DNA of 64,000 nt from Gossypium raimondii (lineage: Eukaryota; Streptophyta; Magnoliopsida; Malvales; Malvaceae), in NCBI RefSeq assembly GCF_025698545.1, contig NC_068577.1:4621501-4685500 (forward strand). The letters are read 5' to 3'. Below, piece after piece: positions 23,162-35,400 of the stretch. Numbering within the stretch: the stretch's first letter is position 1; every line of letters begins with the position of its first letter. Under the pieces are notes generated by a model. That model was not told the origin of the DNA. It searched no databases and saw only the letters and a program-made list of their open reading frames with translations. The position numbers and the translations under genes were made by a program.

Positions 23162-24692
23162 TGATTAAATGCTAAAGTTACATATTTTATGTAACTAAAT
23201 TGGTTAATTTATGAGAATGCACCACTAATTTTTCCATATTTATTGAATTTTGTGCAGGAATGTAATTTGGGGCTAAATAGAAGAAAAAGGAAACAATTGG
23301 GCTGGATTGAAGAAAGAAGCAAAAAAGGAGGGCCAAAGCAGAATTTTTCCAAGATTAATTAGCTGAAATTTTTTACTTAGTGGGAGATTATTTTGGGATT
23401 TCTTTTATTATGAGATATTTTTTCCTTAATTTCCTATGACTAGTTGGCTCCTAATTTAGTAAATCCACTAGTATAAATAGAGCTTGTATTGTTCATTTAT
23501 TGATCAATCAAAAAATATTAAGCTTTTATCTGTCAATTCTCTCCTTTCTCACGTAGCCTTTGTTGTTTCTTTAGTTTGTTTTCCTTCAATTTATTAGTTC
23601 CAGTAGCCTACCATCCATTTCACCTTTATTTTCAACTTTTCACAAATTTATTTATTGTCTTTAGTATCTTTAACTTTCAATTCCTAAAAATTCTAGCTTG
23701 TTACTAATTACCTTTTACAACTCCTTTTTCAAATTCCCTTTTTCAACCACCCCACTTTAATATTTTTTTTTCACCCCCCATACTCAATTACATCACCCAT
23801 CTTTTCACTCTTTCGACCTTATTTAATTTATCAAATACCAACATGCCCCAAACCATAGCCAACTAAACCCATTTTCAGCTTTAGGCCGAAATTAGCCTCG
23901 TCAAAACCCATGAGTTACGAACCCGAGCCATTTAACTCCTAAAATTTTAGTACTTATTACTTCTCCGGATTAAGAGTATGATTTTGTCAACTCATAAAGT
24001 CAGATCAACACTAAGTCAAAAAGACGTCGTTTGATTTAGTGTGGTTAGACGTACAGTTGGAATTCCGAAAGGAACGTTTCTAATCGGTTTTCTGTGAACA
24101 CATTGGCGTGCCAAGTGGAGATTGCTGTTTGGTTCCGTCAAGGGAAGTAGTAACCAGATTTAAATGTCCCACGCGGTTGAGGGCATTGGTTCGAGCTAGG
24201 CTCTTCTAGAACGCAAAGCTGCCGGAGTTCTAAATCACGAACGTTTCGTGGTTGTTCGATCGGTAAGAATTAGTTATTGGACGTTCCATAACTAATTTAC
24301 ACAAGGAAGAGTTGGTGTCCGAGGCGTCCTTGGTAGCTATAACTAGCTTATTGGAAAAGAGGAGTTCATCCAATTTCGAGGATCGGTTCAAAGACGAGAA
24401 AAATTCGTGCCTAAAGCTGAGCTCATTCTAATTAATTTTTCTTAATATTTATTTCACGATTTTTATTATTCTGTTTTCGACTTTTACTTTTGACGTTATT
24501 TTTCTGTTTATTTCAGGTTTTCAAATTTTTATCCCCCGAAAGTCTTGGGTACGACAGCTGCCCCGACATAAATCTGGTCAAACGAGCAACAATTTACAGT
24601 AAACCAGTCTCTGAGGGGTCGACTCTACTCCCTATACTGCATAATTTGCAAACTAAGGCGTAGGTTTATATTGGTGGAGTCGACACCCATCA
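23162..24692 (+). repeat. Athila 3' LTR
   Basis: This is the partner of 12901-14433. It starts TGATTAAATG and ends GACACCCATCA. TATA box at 23472-23479. The intact CA end and adjacent ATACT duplication fix the border. Confidence 0.95.
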
Positions 24693-25677
24693 ATACTTTA
24701 CCTAGACATTATAAGTTATTTCACAACTATTGAAATTCAGAATTTTTACATATAACCCTAACTTCAAACTCTTTTACTATTAGGTCCCAAACATTCACTT
24801 TCTATTCAATTCTTTCAATAAAATCAGCATATGAACAATTTAAAGCTCTAATTCCATGCTAAATCATCATATACTTCCAGCATGTATTCATAGCAACTTT
24901 CAAATTCTTTCATAGAATCAAAAACTAATGAATAAAACAAGTGGACCTAGTTGTAAAAGTCACAAAAACACAAAAATTTCAAGAAATAATCAAGAATTGA
25001 ACTTACTTGCAGTAAAAATTGGAAGAACCAGCTTAAGGAAACCCTTCTATGGTGTTTTACCTGATGAGAATGCAAAAAAATAAAGAGAAATCTAGATAAT
25101 TCCACTTTGATCCTAACTTTATTAAGTAAATTTTGTAATATTCCAATTTTGCCCTTAATTCTCCTGACTTTGTTGCTGATTTCATGCCTTTGTCGCCCAG
25201 CCCCAATAGACCTTGGGTCTATTTTCCTTTTAAGCCCTCTTCCTTTTATCATTTAAGCTATTTAATCATTTCTCATAATTTTACATTTATTACAATTTAG
25301 TCCTTTTTGTTCAATTAATTATCGGAACTTTAAAATTTCTTAACGAAACTTTAATACTAACTTTTTAACACTCCATAAATATTTATAAAAATATTTATGG
25401 CTCGTTTTAAAATCTCTGAGGTCCCGATACCTCATTTTTTATTTTAATTATTTTAATATTTATTTCTAGTGCACTATTCACTATTTCAAAAATTTTCCTA
25501 ACTTCACATTTAACTTATACTCACTAAATTAATAATATTTTCTACCCATTTGTCAAATTTAGTGCTCTCGAATCACCGTTCCGACACCTCTGAAAATTCA
25601 AACCATTACATTTTTCCTCGTCGAATTTGTGGTTCCAAAATCACTGTTCTGACTAAACCCAAAATCGGGCTGTTACA

Positions 25678-25927
25678 TGGGAGCTTATTAAGACGATTAT
25701 TTCTGTCCTATAGGAAGTTTGTAGATTGGACCGTAGATGTTGGCCTATTCCATGAAGGTTTGGTGGATGTTTCTGCTGAGAAATGGGAGGTAGCCGAGGA
25801 GCGGTGCGCCGTAGGGGCCAACTGGCAACTTAACCTTTGAGCTCATCAGCTTATTGAATGATAGTGAAAGCAAATACACGGCTACTACTATTGCTATCAA
25901 AGCAGTATAAAGCGTTAGTACTACCAT
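25678..25927 (-). pseudogene. CYP706-like P450, start of exon 1, broken
   Basis: The minus-strand ATG at 25925-25927 opens with an N-terminal membrane anchor (MVVLTLYTALIAIVVAVYLL). A basic linker and the Pro-rich hinge LPVGPYGAPLLGYLPFL follow, typical of ER-bound plant P450s. An in-frame TAG at 25745 follows FME. The next codons still read ANIYGPIYKLPIGQK, and after a small frame loss IVLISSP. The LTR insertion follows immediately. The downstream part of the exon is at 9801-10472 and exon 2 at 7196-7808. The defects include at least two stops, two frameshifts, a partial deletion and a 15-kb insertion, so this is a long-dead gene. Confidence 0.9.
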
Positions 25928-27150
25928 TGCAAAAGAAATTGAATTGTATGCAACATGGCAATCTACTTTACCCTTTAAATAATCACATTTGGGTTTATCG
26001 TTAGTAATGTTGGGGGTTGATCGTTAGTAATGTTGGGGGTTGACCCGTATAAATAATAAAAGTGAAGAAAAACGAACAAAAATATTTTACGTGAAAATTT
26101 TTCTAAAGAGGATAAAAAATCATACGCAAAGGAGGTTTCAGTTTTTCACTAATAAGTAAATAAATTAGAGTATAATATGAAGAAAATAAACTTAAATGTA
26201 TAGCCTGTACATCACCTAAAACCCCGAATAAACAAAACCCTAAATCTCATAGGACACTGACAAAAGGAGTATAAAATACTCTCCATAGTTATCACAAAAC
26301 TCTCATCAAAATTCATATGCAACTACATCTTGTTGCCCTCAAGGAAAAACCCTTACTGATTGGCATATCAAAACAAAGATGCAATGACTCCAATCATACT
26401 AAAATATACATGTAATAATTAGAGTCCAATTGAGAGAAACAGTCCTGCTTAAAGTCTAAAATGTGATTGTCAAATAAGAGAACACATTGTAACATCGCAA
26501 CATCCCATTTGCCTCATCATGACGTCGTCCCGACGTCGGGCCTATTTTGACCCTTCTTCAATTGCTCGTCAACTCTCGTTTAAGATGCCTACAACGTGTC
26601 CAATAAATACGAGGTACACCTATGATGATGGTTTTGAAATATAAACAAAAATTCCTTAATTCAACCTGCCTCAACAGCTTACCAATAATAAATGAAATTT
26701 ATATTTTTGTATTACGATTTACATAAATTGCAGGTATGCAATCTGCTGATATCTCTAATTTTAGAAATTAAGACAAATTTACTGTTAGACATTTCTCATC
26801 CAAATTTGTAGCAGCCATTTTTTTCTATTTTTGTTATTGCAAACAAAATTTTACAACTTTTAGAAAATGAAAATTATTTTAAAAACAAAATATTTTTCAA
26901 AATCAAAGGAAGGATTTTGATTTTGGAGATTTTGAAAACTTGTTTCTTCTCTTCTTCTTCTTCTTTTCCTTAGTTACTTTCATAAATTTCTATAATACAA
27001 ATTCATAAATTTGCAGATATGGTTTTCTTTTTGAATTTAGATATTATTTTGAATATTCCAATTATTATGTATAACTATTGATTTCTCATTATTCAAATCT
27101 ACCTTACTTTTATGAATAATGAATTTGAATTTAAATATCTATTGTCATAA
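25928..27150. other. Noncoding, P450 upstream region
   Basis: This stretch lies 5' of the P450 pseudogene and may include its old promoter. A perfect short tandem duplication of GTTAGTAATGTTGGGGGTTG occurs at about 26000-26043. A TTC-rich microsatellite lies at 26948-26967. No other gene or RNA was recognised. Confidence 0.5.
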
Positions 27151-30100
27151 TGTTGTCTACGTAAGAATACAGGGGCCTAGTAAATATAGCTAGACACGGA
27201 GGACCTAAATTAACGTAGAGTCACCACTAACCAATTAGGGCTAAGTTGATTAGCCACCTATCGTCAAAAAAATCTAGAATTAATACTATGGAAAAATCTT
27301 AAAAATTTAGACTCGATCTCATCACCAAATTTCAGGTTCAAGAGTACGATTACATGTGGGGAATGTTATAGCACCCCCACAACGCCTATCCAGGGATAGT
27401 CCTACGGGGTCTTAGGAGCTAGATTTTTTTTTATTTAAGCATATTAATGTTTTAATTAGGCTAAAATCTTGTGGATATTTTAAATAAAAACTCTAAAAAA
27501 GACCTCCGGTTTACTTGTAACTCAATTAAGATGTGTTCACTAAACTTATCTAATTTGAAACTTAAATTAGATATTTTTACTTTTAACAGAAACCTAAAGG
27601 ATACCTAAATAATTCTAATAAAATACATTCATTTCCTAAAATTAATTCTATTTTAGAATTCTAATTTTTTTAGAAATTACCAATGAATTAAGAGAAATAT
27701 TTAAATAGATTAATAATGTTGAACCTATCAAGATCTTATGAAAGTATCCTATGTCGGGTTTATGATTTATCTTACTTTAAAATTCTTGATCTAAGATTTA
27801 AATTAGTCAAAATCTTAAAATAATAAATCTTAAATAGCATTTATTAGCTTTCTTAAAAAATTCTAAAATAAAATATTTAGAAAGACCTACTCATTATTTA
27901 CAATTCACCTTCAAAAATCTTTAGTTTTAATCTTAAATAAAGTCCTAAAAATATTTACATATTAACTTAAGATTCTAATCCCATACGATATTTAAAATTA
28001 ATTTAAAACCCTAAAAATAGAAAAATGACCTAAAGTTCGTTCTTTTAAAACGAATAGTAATAAAATAAGAAAATTAATTAAATTGACTAAAGTTAATGAA
28101 AAGTTAAAATTCTTTCAAAATGACAATAATAAAACGAAAAATTAAATAAAAGAAATAAATAAGACATTAACATAATGATAATAATAATAATAACAATAAT
28201 ACACATTATTCATAATATAATAAAAGAATCAAAGTAACATAAATAAATAATATTAAAATGTATGTAAGGGAATGTGTAAAAAAATGGCATGAAAATAAAT
28301 AAAACGAAATAAAAATAAATAAAAATTATACAAGTGTGAATAAATATAAAATATTAAAATAAAATGCATAATTAACATTAAATATATAATGTATAAATGC
28401 AAATGAAATGAAAGATATAAGTGTAAATTATTTAAAAAGATGAAAATAAAATGACATAACTTGATTTTAAGACTAAAAGATAAAAATGTGAAAGACAGAG
28501 AACTGATGTAGCAATTAATTCGCTTTTAATTTTTAAATTTTGAATTAAATCGAATGTTTAAATAAATAAAAGGGTTACTAGTGTAAATAGGTCAAAGAGT
28601 GAGGGCAGTGGTGTAAAAAATGAGATATTTTCTGTAAAATTAAAAAGTAAGGGGGTGAGAATAAATTACCCGTTTTTGGCACCTATAAATGAGAAAAAAT
28701 TATTTATTCTTTCATTTTAACCTCAGTGTTTTTCAAAAAAAAAAAAAAAAACTCTTCTCTTTCTCTTTCAACTTCTATGTTGGCCATGGCTCCACCACTG
28801 GAGAACCCAACGGCTCTCCAGCCTCTGGTGGTGGAGCCGCCATGTATGGTGGCCGAATTTTTTTTTACAAAATCAAAGTTTTATTTAGAAAAAATCATTA
28901 ATTTTCTTAAAAATCAAAACTTTATTTCGAAATAGTTAAAAAATCAAAAAATTATTTTAAAATTTTAAACTTTCCTCTAAAATGACTTAAAAACATATTT
29001 TTATTTTTCAAAATCTAAATTTTCTCCTTTTTTAAAAAATACTATTTTTCTTAAAATTAAAATTTTATTTTGAAGTAGTTGAAAAAAATCAAAACTTTTT
29101 TAAAAATTTAAACTTTTCTTTAAAATAACTAAAAAACAGATTTTTATTTTTCAAAATATAAACTTTCTCCTTTTGTTAAAAAACACTATTTTCTTAAAGA
29201 TTAAAGCTTTTACTTTGAAATGATTGAAAAAAATCAAAACTTTATTTTAAAATTTTAAACTTTCTTTTAAACTAACTAAAAAAAGGAATTTTATTTGTTA
29301 AAATCTAAACTTTCTATTTTGCAGAAAAATTCAAAACTTTTTCCAAAATCAAGCCATTTAAAAAAAAACCCTTTATTTTAGAAAGGGAAGAGAAAAAACA
29401 AGATTTTTGGGGCTTCCTAGGGGAGGAGAACCGATATCCGGTGACGTCCCCTTTATCTAAATAGTTAAAAAAATCAAAAATTTATTTTAAAATTTTAAAC
29501 TTTCCTCTAAAATGACTTAAAAAACATATTTTTATTTTCAAAATCTAAATTTTATCTTTTAAAAAACACTATTTTTCTTAAAATTAAAATTTTTATTTTG
29601 AAGTAGTTGAAAAAAATCAAAACTTTTTTAAAAATTTAAACTTTTCTTTAAAATAACTAAAAAATAGATTTTATTTTTCAAAATATAAACTCTCCTTTTG
29701 TTAAAAAAAATACTATTTTTCTTAAAGATTAAAGCTTTCACTTTGAAATGATTGAAAATAAAATCAAAACTTTATTTTAAAATTTTAAACTTTCTTTTAA
29801 AATAACTAAAAAAAAGGAATTTTATTTGTTAAAATCTAAATTTTCTATTTTGCAGAAAAAATTCAAAACATTTCCCAAAATCAAGCCATTTAAAAAAAAA
29901 CCTTTATTTTAGAAAGGGGAGAGAAAAAACAAGATTTTTGGGGCTTCCTAGGGGAGGAGAACCAACGTCCGGTGACGTCCCCTTCATCGAAACCCAAAAT
30001 CCGATCCCTCGTAACATGTCTATGGCAAAAAAAAAAAGATAGAATAAAAGAAAAAAAAAGAAATAGAATGTTTATAGTTGTTAAGACCAAAAATAATGAA

Positions 30101-30376
30101 AAGCCTCCTCTTTTTCATTTCATTTTTATATATTATCTTTTTTAATCTTGTTTATTTGTAAAAAATGATAATAATAATATTTATTAATAATAATAGTAAT
30201 AGTGATGATAATAATAATAATTTGAGCCTTTGACAGACTCAAAAAGGAAAAAATAAAAAAATTAAAAAAAAATAAAAGTCTCAAATCTAAAATTGGGTAG
30301 GCTCCAAACGGCCCAAAAGAAAACAAAAAATTAATTGAGCCCTCAATCAAGCTCGGACAAAAAATGGGTGTCTACA
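27151..30376 (-). mobile_element. Probable solo LTR of a Gypsy-type element
   Basis: Read on the minus strand the block begins TGTAGACACCC (30376) and ends CGTAGACAACA (27151), giving TG...CA ends. The words GCACCCCCACAACGCCTATCC near 27371 also recur in plant Gypsy LTRs. No protein-coding part of an element lies inside. I could not find matching 5-bp flanks (CATAA left, TCCAT right), so the exact borders are uncertain. It contains the tandem duplication listed at 28933-29997 and poly-A and ATA-rich tracts. Confidence 0.5.
28933..29997. repeat. Tandem duplication of about 530 bp with about 146-bp sub-repeats
   Basis: 28933-29458 and 29459-29997 are near copies. Both end with the G/C-rich marker CTTCCTAGGGGAGGAGAACC followed by CCGGTGACGTCCCCTT. 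Within each copy, the core AAATCAAAA..TTTTAAAATTTTAAACTTTC recurs about every 146 bases (about 28940, 29086, 29230). No coding potential. Confidence 0.85.
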
Positions 30377-30783
30377 TCCATTATCCGACTTAAACTTTAT
30401 TTTTGCGGTTCTAAACTCATTATCTACTTATTTTTTCCTCTTTTTGCGGATATTCATTATCTAAATGTTGGATAAAATGGAAAGGCACATTGTAAACTTT
30501 AGATACGATATTATTGAGAAAAACATAAATCGTAGAACAAATATGAAAAATATATATATAAAAAAGTAAAAAATCAAACTTTATTATGGCAGATATGCAA
30601 ACAAATACAAAAATCTTACTGCCATTCATATCAAGAATGAAAGAATAAATAAAAAAATAAAGGAAAAAAAACTTGTGAATGCCTCTTAAACAAGTATTGC
30701 GATGATGATCCTCTAATCAAAGCTATAATTTAAAAAATGCTGCAGCCTGCAAGAATAAATTGCATCAACATAACCTCAGCTCA
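30377..30783. other. Noncoding, IFRD 3' side
   Basis: This lies downstream of the IFRD stop codon (30784-30786) in gene orientation. It probably includes the 3' untranslated region. No obvious polyadenylation signal could be singled out in the A/T-rich sequence. Confidence 0.45.
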
Positions 30784-33700
30784 TCAGTAATCAAAGCAAT
30801 CAATCTCTCTCTCCTGCATATGAAAAAAAAGCATATTCAAACAATCAGTTAAGGAGAAGAACATTGCTCAAAGAAAAATCTTGTGATATTACAACTTTGG
30901 AACAGATATTCATAGGTTGTCTAGACGTGGTAAGCTGTTAATGGCAGTTATTACAACTTTTTCTGGTAATTCAGTTATGTTAAATTTGCATATTGCCTAG
31001 CTTCACAGTGACTAGCTTTTTAACAAAGTGCAGTAAAGCATCATAAAGAGATTACCTTTAATGATAAGTCTCGCTGTTTTTTAAGTAATTGAGTCCTTGC
31101 CTTGCTCAAGTGGGAATTGGGAGACATGGTCTTTTTCTGTAAGGGAGTGAAAGATTCAAAAAAACTAGTACAAAACTCATCTCTTCATTCATTGAATAAT
31201 TGCAGAGGTGAATACATCAGAGTAATAACAATAATGAGACAACAAAAGTCACCTTTGCTAACTGCTTGTCTCTGGTTAGCAATGGTAGCAGAGAGCAATC
31301 ATTGTGTCTAGCAACCATAGGTTGGAAAAGCGAAATAGTAACCTGTAAACCACCAAGAATTAGGATGATGGATATCAAAGCAAAAGCAGTATACATGCAC
31401 ATGGAGGTGTATGAACCATTCAAATGAAAACAAGTAAACTAACCTCTTCTCTTTCGGGCACATATAGTACATTGCCCCAAGCATTCCTTCTTTCCGGAAG
31501 GAAGTCGAAAACACTATGGAAGTTTTCATTTTCCTGTTCATGAAACAAATAAGTTAAAAGGATAAAAAGGGATGAATTTAAAATCATTAAACCTACCATC
31601 ATATGCTTCACGAATCCATCATTTCCTAGAAAATGCTTCAGAAACTTTAGCTGCAACAGGAAACAAACAATTTAGCTTCTTTGCAACATACGCAGACAAT
31701 AAAATAAATTATTAAACCAATTATCGAAGAAATTAAAAGGAAACTAAATACCTGTACTTTTTGAGACCATGTTGATAAAATGAGTTTCTGCCCACCTATT
31801 GTCACATGAGTATTTGCACATTTCTCATCCTGAAAGTTACTAAGACTATTATGACAGTTCAAGATACAATCTATTAAATATATGAATAAAACAAAGTCAA
31901 ATCAGTACCTCTAGGAAATCTAAAGCAGCCGAGGCAGAATTGAACCCTGTTCTTGGATCTTGACTAGAAATTCTTTCATTGCCTGTTTCTGACAACCGGC
32001 TTCTGAGTTGCTTTATAATGTTGTCCTTAAGTTCTTTGTTTGAATCCTTGGTTTTACTTGAGAATTTCTCCAGACAGTTGGATTCAAATACTAAAGCAAG
32101 AGCCTCACATGCTGCTGCACATAGTGCTTCATCGTTACTGTCTAATATGTTGGAGAAGTATGTAATTGCCCTGCATCCAAATTTGCAGATCTATCAATGA
32201 CATTTCAAGTTTGTTTGTAGATGGAAAAGAAAAAGAAAGACGATCACTATCTAGAGGTTGTAATTGTTAAAAATTTACAATAAATGAGACTTTTTAATTA
32301 AAAGGCTCACCCTTGCCAATTTTTGTGACTTAGCCTCCACCCATCAATGGTAGAAAGAAGAAAGGACCAAGCGGATATCATGGCAGTTAAAACGGCTGGT
32401 GAATCTTTCCTTTCAATCTGATGAGACATAGAAGGAAACCTATCCTTTTAGGCTCCAATTTACAGTTAACTAAGTTTAGGAATTGACTAAGAAAATTACA
32501 GAATATATAGATAAAAATATCAGTTAAAATTCATACACTAGAGTCAGTTCCAGGATTAATTAAGTCCCAAAGTAACTTCATTACTGATTCAGTCTCGTCC
32601 GAGTTGCTTGCACCGAAAAATGTAACAACAGTCAAGCAACCAAGAATCTGCGCAATACAAGAAACTTATAACAAAAGCCCGTGAAGCATAATCATGAAAG
32701 AGCTATCCAAAAAATCAAATTGCAATTAATTATCTTATCACCAGTGTTACCTCTAAGGTTTTAAGCTTGGGTTTTAGTCCTCCCTGGGAAAGTGCAGTCA
32801 GCACATCTTCATATGCTTCGTGCACCTTCTCAACTGAAGTAGTAATCATTGACAGCAATCCTACAAGAAGAATATGTACCAAAACCATAAGCTAAATTTT
32901 AAAGTTGAACAAAAAACATCTAATAATATTTGCACTTCATGAAGGATGAACCTACCAATAATATGTGCTGCTTGCTTCATCTCTGTAGGCGAACCCTTTT
33001 TAATGGAATGCAAGCATTGATACACTAGTGTTACAAAGCTGCAACAAGACGATTATAATTGTGAGCATTACCTGGTTAAAATGTATTATCAGAAAAGAAG
33101 ATCAAATTTGCAAGTCTTAGAGACAATGGTTAGGTACTTCTTGAGAATGAAGTTCTGACTACTAAATTCTTTAATGTGAAGTTATTTATCATTTACACAT
33201 TTATATAAAAACCCTGAAAAGGAAGTAATGCCTACTTCAGTTCTACAAAATTTTGCTCTATGTTGAGAGTTAACGCCTTGAGAATTGTTGAAAGTGCTTC
33301 CTCTCTCACCGATGCCCTGCGTTTTAGAAATAAACCAGAAATAGTTTTAAATCGAGTTGTGATGCAGTGTTAGTATCACGTTGAAACCATGTAAACAATT
33401 TGAATCTAATGAGTTACTAAAAGTAATTCCGAAACACCAATTTCAGACAAGAGACGTATGATATACCTTTTTCCTGACAAATCTATGAAGTAATCATGAA
33501 GAGTCTTGCGTGGACCCTGGAAATTGTGCAAATCACCTCTAGCATCATCATCATCATCAAGTAGAATGCCTCTTTTTGATCGTTGACCGCCTTTACCTAC
33601 AATTAATGACATCGATAATATAAAATTGATTAAGATCAATGAAAAAAATTGTAAAACTAAACCATATATCCAATGCATATGCATAACTCTGCTATATGCC

Positions 33701-34850
33701 TATATATATATATATATATTCAATGCATAACTGTTTGACTTCATTCATTCAAACAACTAGCATTAGTTTTCAACATATTTTCACAAAATTTCCTTCTTAC
33801 CACATTATCATATAATTTCATGGCAAACATTAACAACTCTCCCTCTAGATATACATATAATAAAACATAATTATCACTTATCACATTAATCAAAAACATA
33901 GGGTTCGGATGCTAGCCGCAGTATAGAAGCAATATTTGAAAACGAAATTTCATGAAACACCATCAAGATACATCTAAAAGCACAAATTACAATTGCAGGT
34001 TCATATTGCTTACAAGCTTCTGATTTGATGTATTCAGGAAAAAGCAAAGATAGCAATGACAGCTTTATGATGTTGGAAATCTATGAGAACTCCAAAAAGG
34101 ATAATGAAACTTACTATTTCTCCTCTTGTCCATTATTTTCTTTGACTGAAAGAGATCAAGTAAAACCCCAAACTTTTACAATTGCTGCAAAGTAAACGTT
34201 AACTACTGCATAAACTCTAAACTTTTACTTATGCACTTCTGGAAAACTTCAAGTTCTGAAACAAATACGAAACCCAACCTCACTTTTATACTTAGCTGCA
34301 GAAGTTAACCACCGACTTAAGAATCCTTTTTGCCAAAGGTATTAAGTGTTCTAATATATATCTATCACTACAAATAACCATTCAATTAAAAAAAAATCAG
34401 TTTTTTAATCAGTTTTTAGTTTTAATTTATTTATAAAATCTTTAAGTTTTTTTTTTCCTTTTTGCCAAAAGTATTTAAGAGTTTTAATAAATATCTATCA
34501 CTACAAATAACCATTCAATGCAAAAAAATCACTTTTTAGTTTTAATTTATTTATAAAATCTTTTATAAGATTCTTTTCCTTTTGCCAAAGGTATTTAAGA
34601 GTTGCAATAAATATCTATCACTACAAATAACCATTTAATTAAAAAATCACTTTTTAGTTTTAATTTCTTTATGAATAATAAATTATGATTTTTTACTCAA
34701 AGTGGGTAGGATGAATTATAATTCGATGAATGCAGAAGACAACGAAAATTGCAATAGAAAATTGTATACTCTCCAATCAAAGAAGCTGAAAAATCTATGA
34801 AAAAACTCGAGAAAGATTTAATGAAACTTACGCTTTCTCCTCTTGTCCAT
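30784..34850 (-). CDS. SAT32: Interferon-related developmental regulator family protein (SAT32-like)
   Basis: I could splice 14 exons without a break, all with GT/AG borders: 34832-34850, 33467-33596, 33236-33316, 32956-33038, 32751-32860, 32537-32647, 32311-32417, 31909-32170, 31752-31829, 31597-31650, 31444-31533, 31253-31342, 31056-31136, 30784-30813. The total is 1326 bp, or 441 residues, the family's usual length. It starts MDKRRKRKGG. An acidic run DDDDD (around residue 22) precedes the helical-repeat IFRD domain: REEALSTILKAL, LVYQCLHSIKKGS, SAWSFLLSTIDGW, CAAACEALALVFESN. The C-terminal IFRD part has LKFLKHFLGNDGFVKHM, NFHSVFDFLPERR and SPNSHLSKARTQLLKKQR. Human IFRD proteins are transcription co-regulators. 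Arabidopsis SAT32 is linked to salt tolerance. Function here is inferred from homology. An alternative first exon exists at 34115-34133. Confidence 0.93.
34115..34133 (-). other. Alternative (duplicated) first coding exon of the IFRD gene
   Basis: ATG at 34131-34133, coding for MDKRRN plus one base, then a GTAAGT donor at 34109-34114. It has the same length and phase as the distal exon 34832-34850 (MDKRRK plus one base, GTAAGT donor). Both would splice in frame to exon 2 at 33596, giving MDKRRKRKGG or MDKRRNSKGG. The neighbouring upstream sequence is also similar (CCCAAACTTTT, AACTCTAAAC), so promoter and 5' leader were duplicated too. Which one is used cannot be told from sequence. Confidence 0.75.
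34324..34675. repeat. Three-copy tandem repeat between the two IFRD first exons
   Basis: Three diverged units of about 110-130 bases each contain TTTTGCCAAA(G/A)GTATT, then ATCTATCACTACAAATAACC and TTTTTAGTTTTAATTT. They start near 34327, 34461 and 34578. Noncoding. The array separates the two candidate promoters. Confidence 0.85.
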
Positions 34851-35400
34851 GCTTTTTAGGGAAAAAAAAACATTCAACTTCTGAATGAAATAGGACTCCC
34901 AAACTTTTCTGTTAGCTGGAAAGATAGTTACTGCCTTGATGAAGCTCTAAACCAATAAACCCAGAAAGCCATTTTTTATTTGTAACCTAATTGCCCACTT
35001 TATCACCAAAGTCAAGTCTCCATCTTTCTATCACTTTCATCTCGGTTGTGAATCTGAGATCGTAAGCTCTTTTGATCTTCTTCTCGAATTGTAATGTGAT
35101 TTTTTTTCTCTCGTGATTGTAATCTTGTCGTTGAGTAAGGTGGAATTTTAGATCATCCACCTTCCTGCCCGCTTAGTTGTGTTTTTTTCTAGACAATGTT
35201 CATGAGATGTTCGGCAAAATGCTTCTAAGGAAGATTGCAGCCTATGTTGGGGATTGTTCTACTGTAGAATAACGTTGGTTAAAGGGTATCGACGGGGGCT
35301 ATATCTCAACATATTGGACCCTGGATTTTAGGTAACTGGTTTTAAAAAGGCTGCTCCTAAGTCAAAATCAACTGCAAATATTATAGTCTTATTATGCATA
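34851..35400. other. IFRD upstream region
   Basis: This is the likely promoter and 5' leader of the distal IFRD transcript (minus strand). It is moderately mixed in composition, less A/T-rich than its surroundings. No clear TATA box could be chosen. Confidence 0.4.

Larger units (their letters stand above)
12901..24692 (+). mobile_element. Complete but defective Athila-type Gypsy retrotransposon
   Basis: An 11.8-kb element inside the older solo LTR. Perfect 5-bp target duplication ATACT at 12896-12900 and 24693-24697. LTRs are 12901-14433 and 23162-24692 (1533 and 1531 bp), both starting TGATTAAATG. The right one ends CA and the left one TA. Internal order: tRNA-Asp primer site, gag, protease, reverse transcriptase, RNase H, integrase, a spacer, an env-like ORF, a 3' noncoding region with direct repeats, and a polypurine tract. 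This order and the primer type define the Athila lineage. By eye the two LTRs differ at about 55-60 positions (about 3.7%), which would mean roughly 1.4 million years at a rate of 1.3e-8 per site per year (an assumed rate). Confidence 0.95.
10478..25677 (-). mobile_element. Solo Gypsy-type LTR in P450 exon 1, split by an inner Athila element
   Basis: Reading the minus strand, the LTR starts TGTAACAGCCC at 25677 and ends GGGGTGTTACA at 10478. Without the inner element (12901-24692 plus one 5-bp duplication) it is about 3.4 kb. Flanks are GGGGA (10473-10477) and TGGGA (25678-25682), a 5-bp target duplication with one change. Removing the LTR rejoins the P450 reading around ISSP/LAKQ, which confirms the borders. 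No internal gag-pol and no second outer LTR are present, so it is a solo LTR left by recombination. The end sequences resemble long-LTR chromoviral (Del/Tekay-like) Gypsy elements; that lineage is an inference from length and termini only. Confidence 0.8.

Noticed and set aside
24947..25840. ORFs of about 100 codons on both strands
   Set aside because: They lie inside the solo LTR, which is noncoding. The part beyond 25677 is P450 sequence in the wrong frame.
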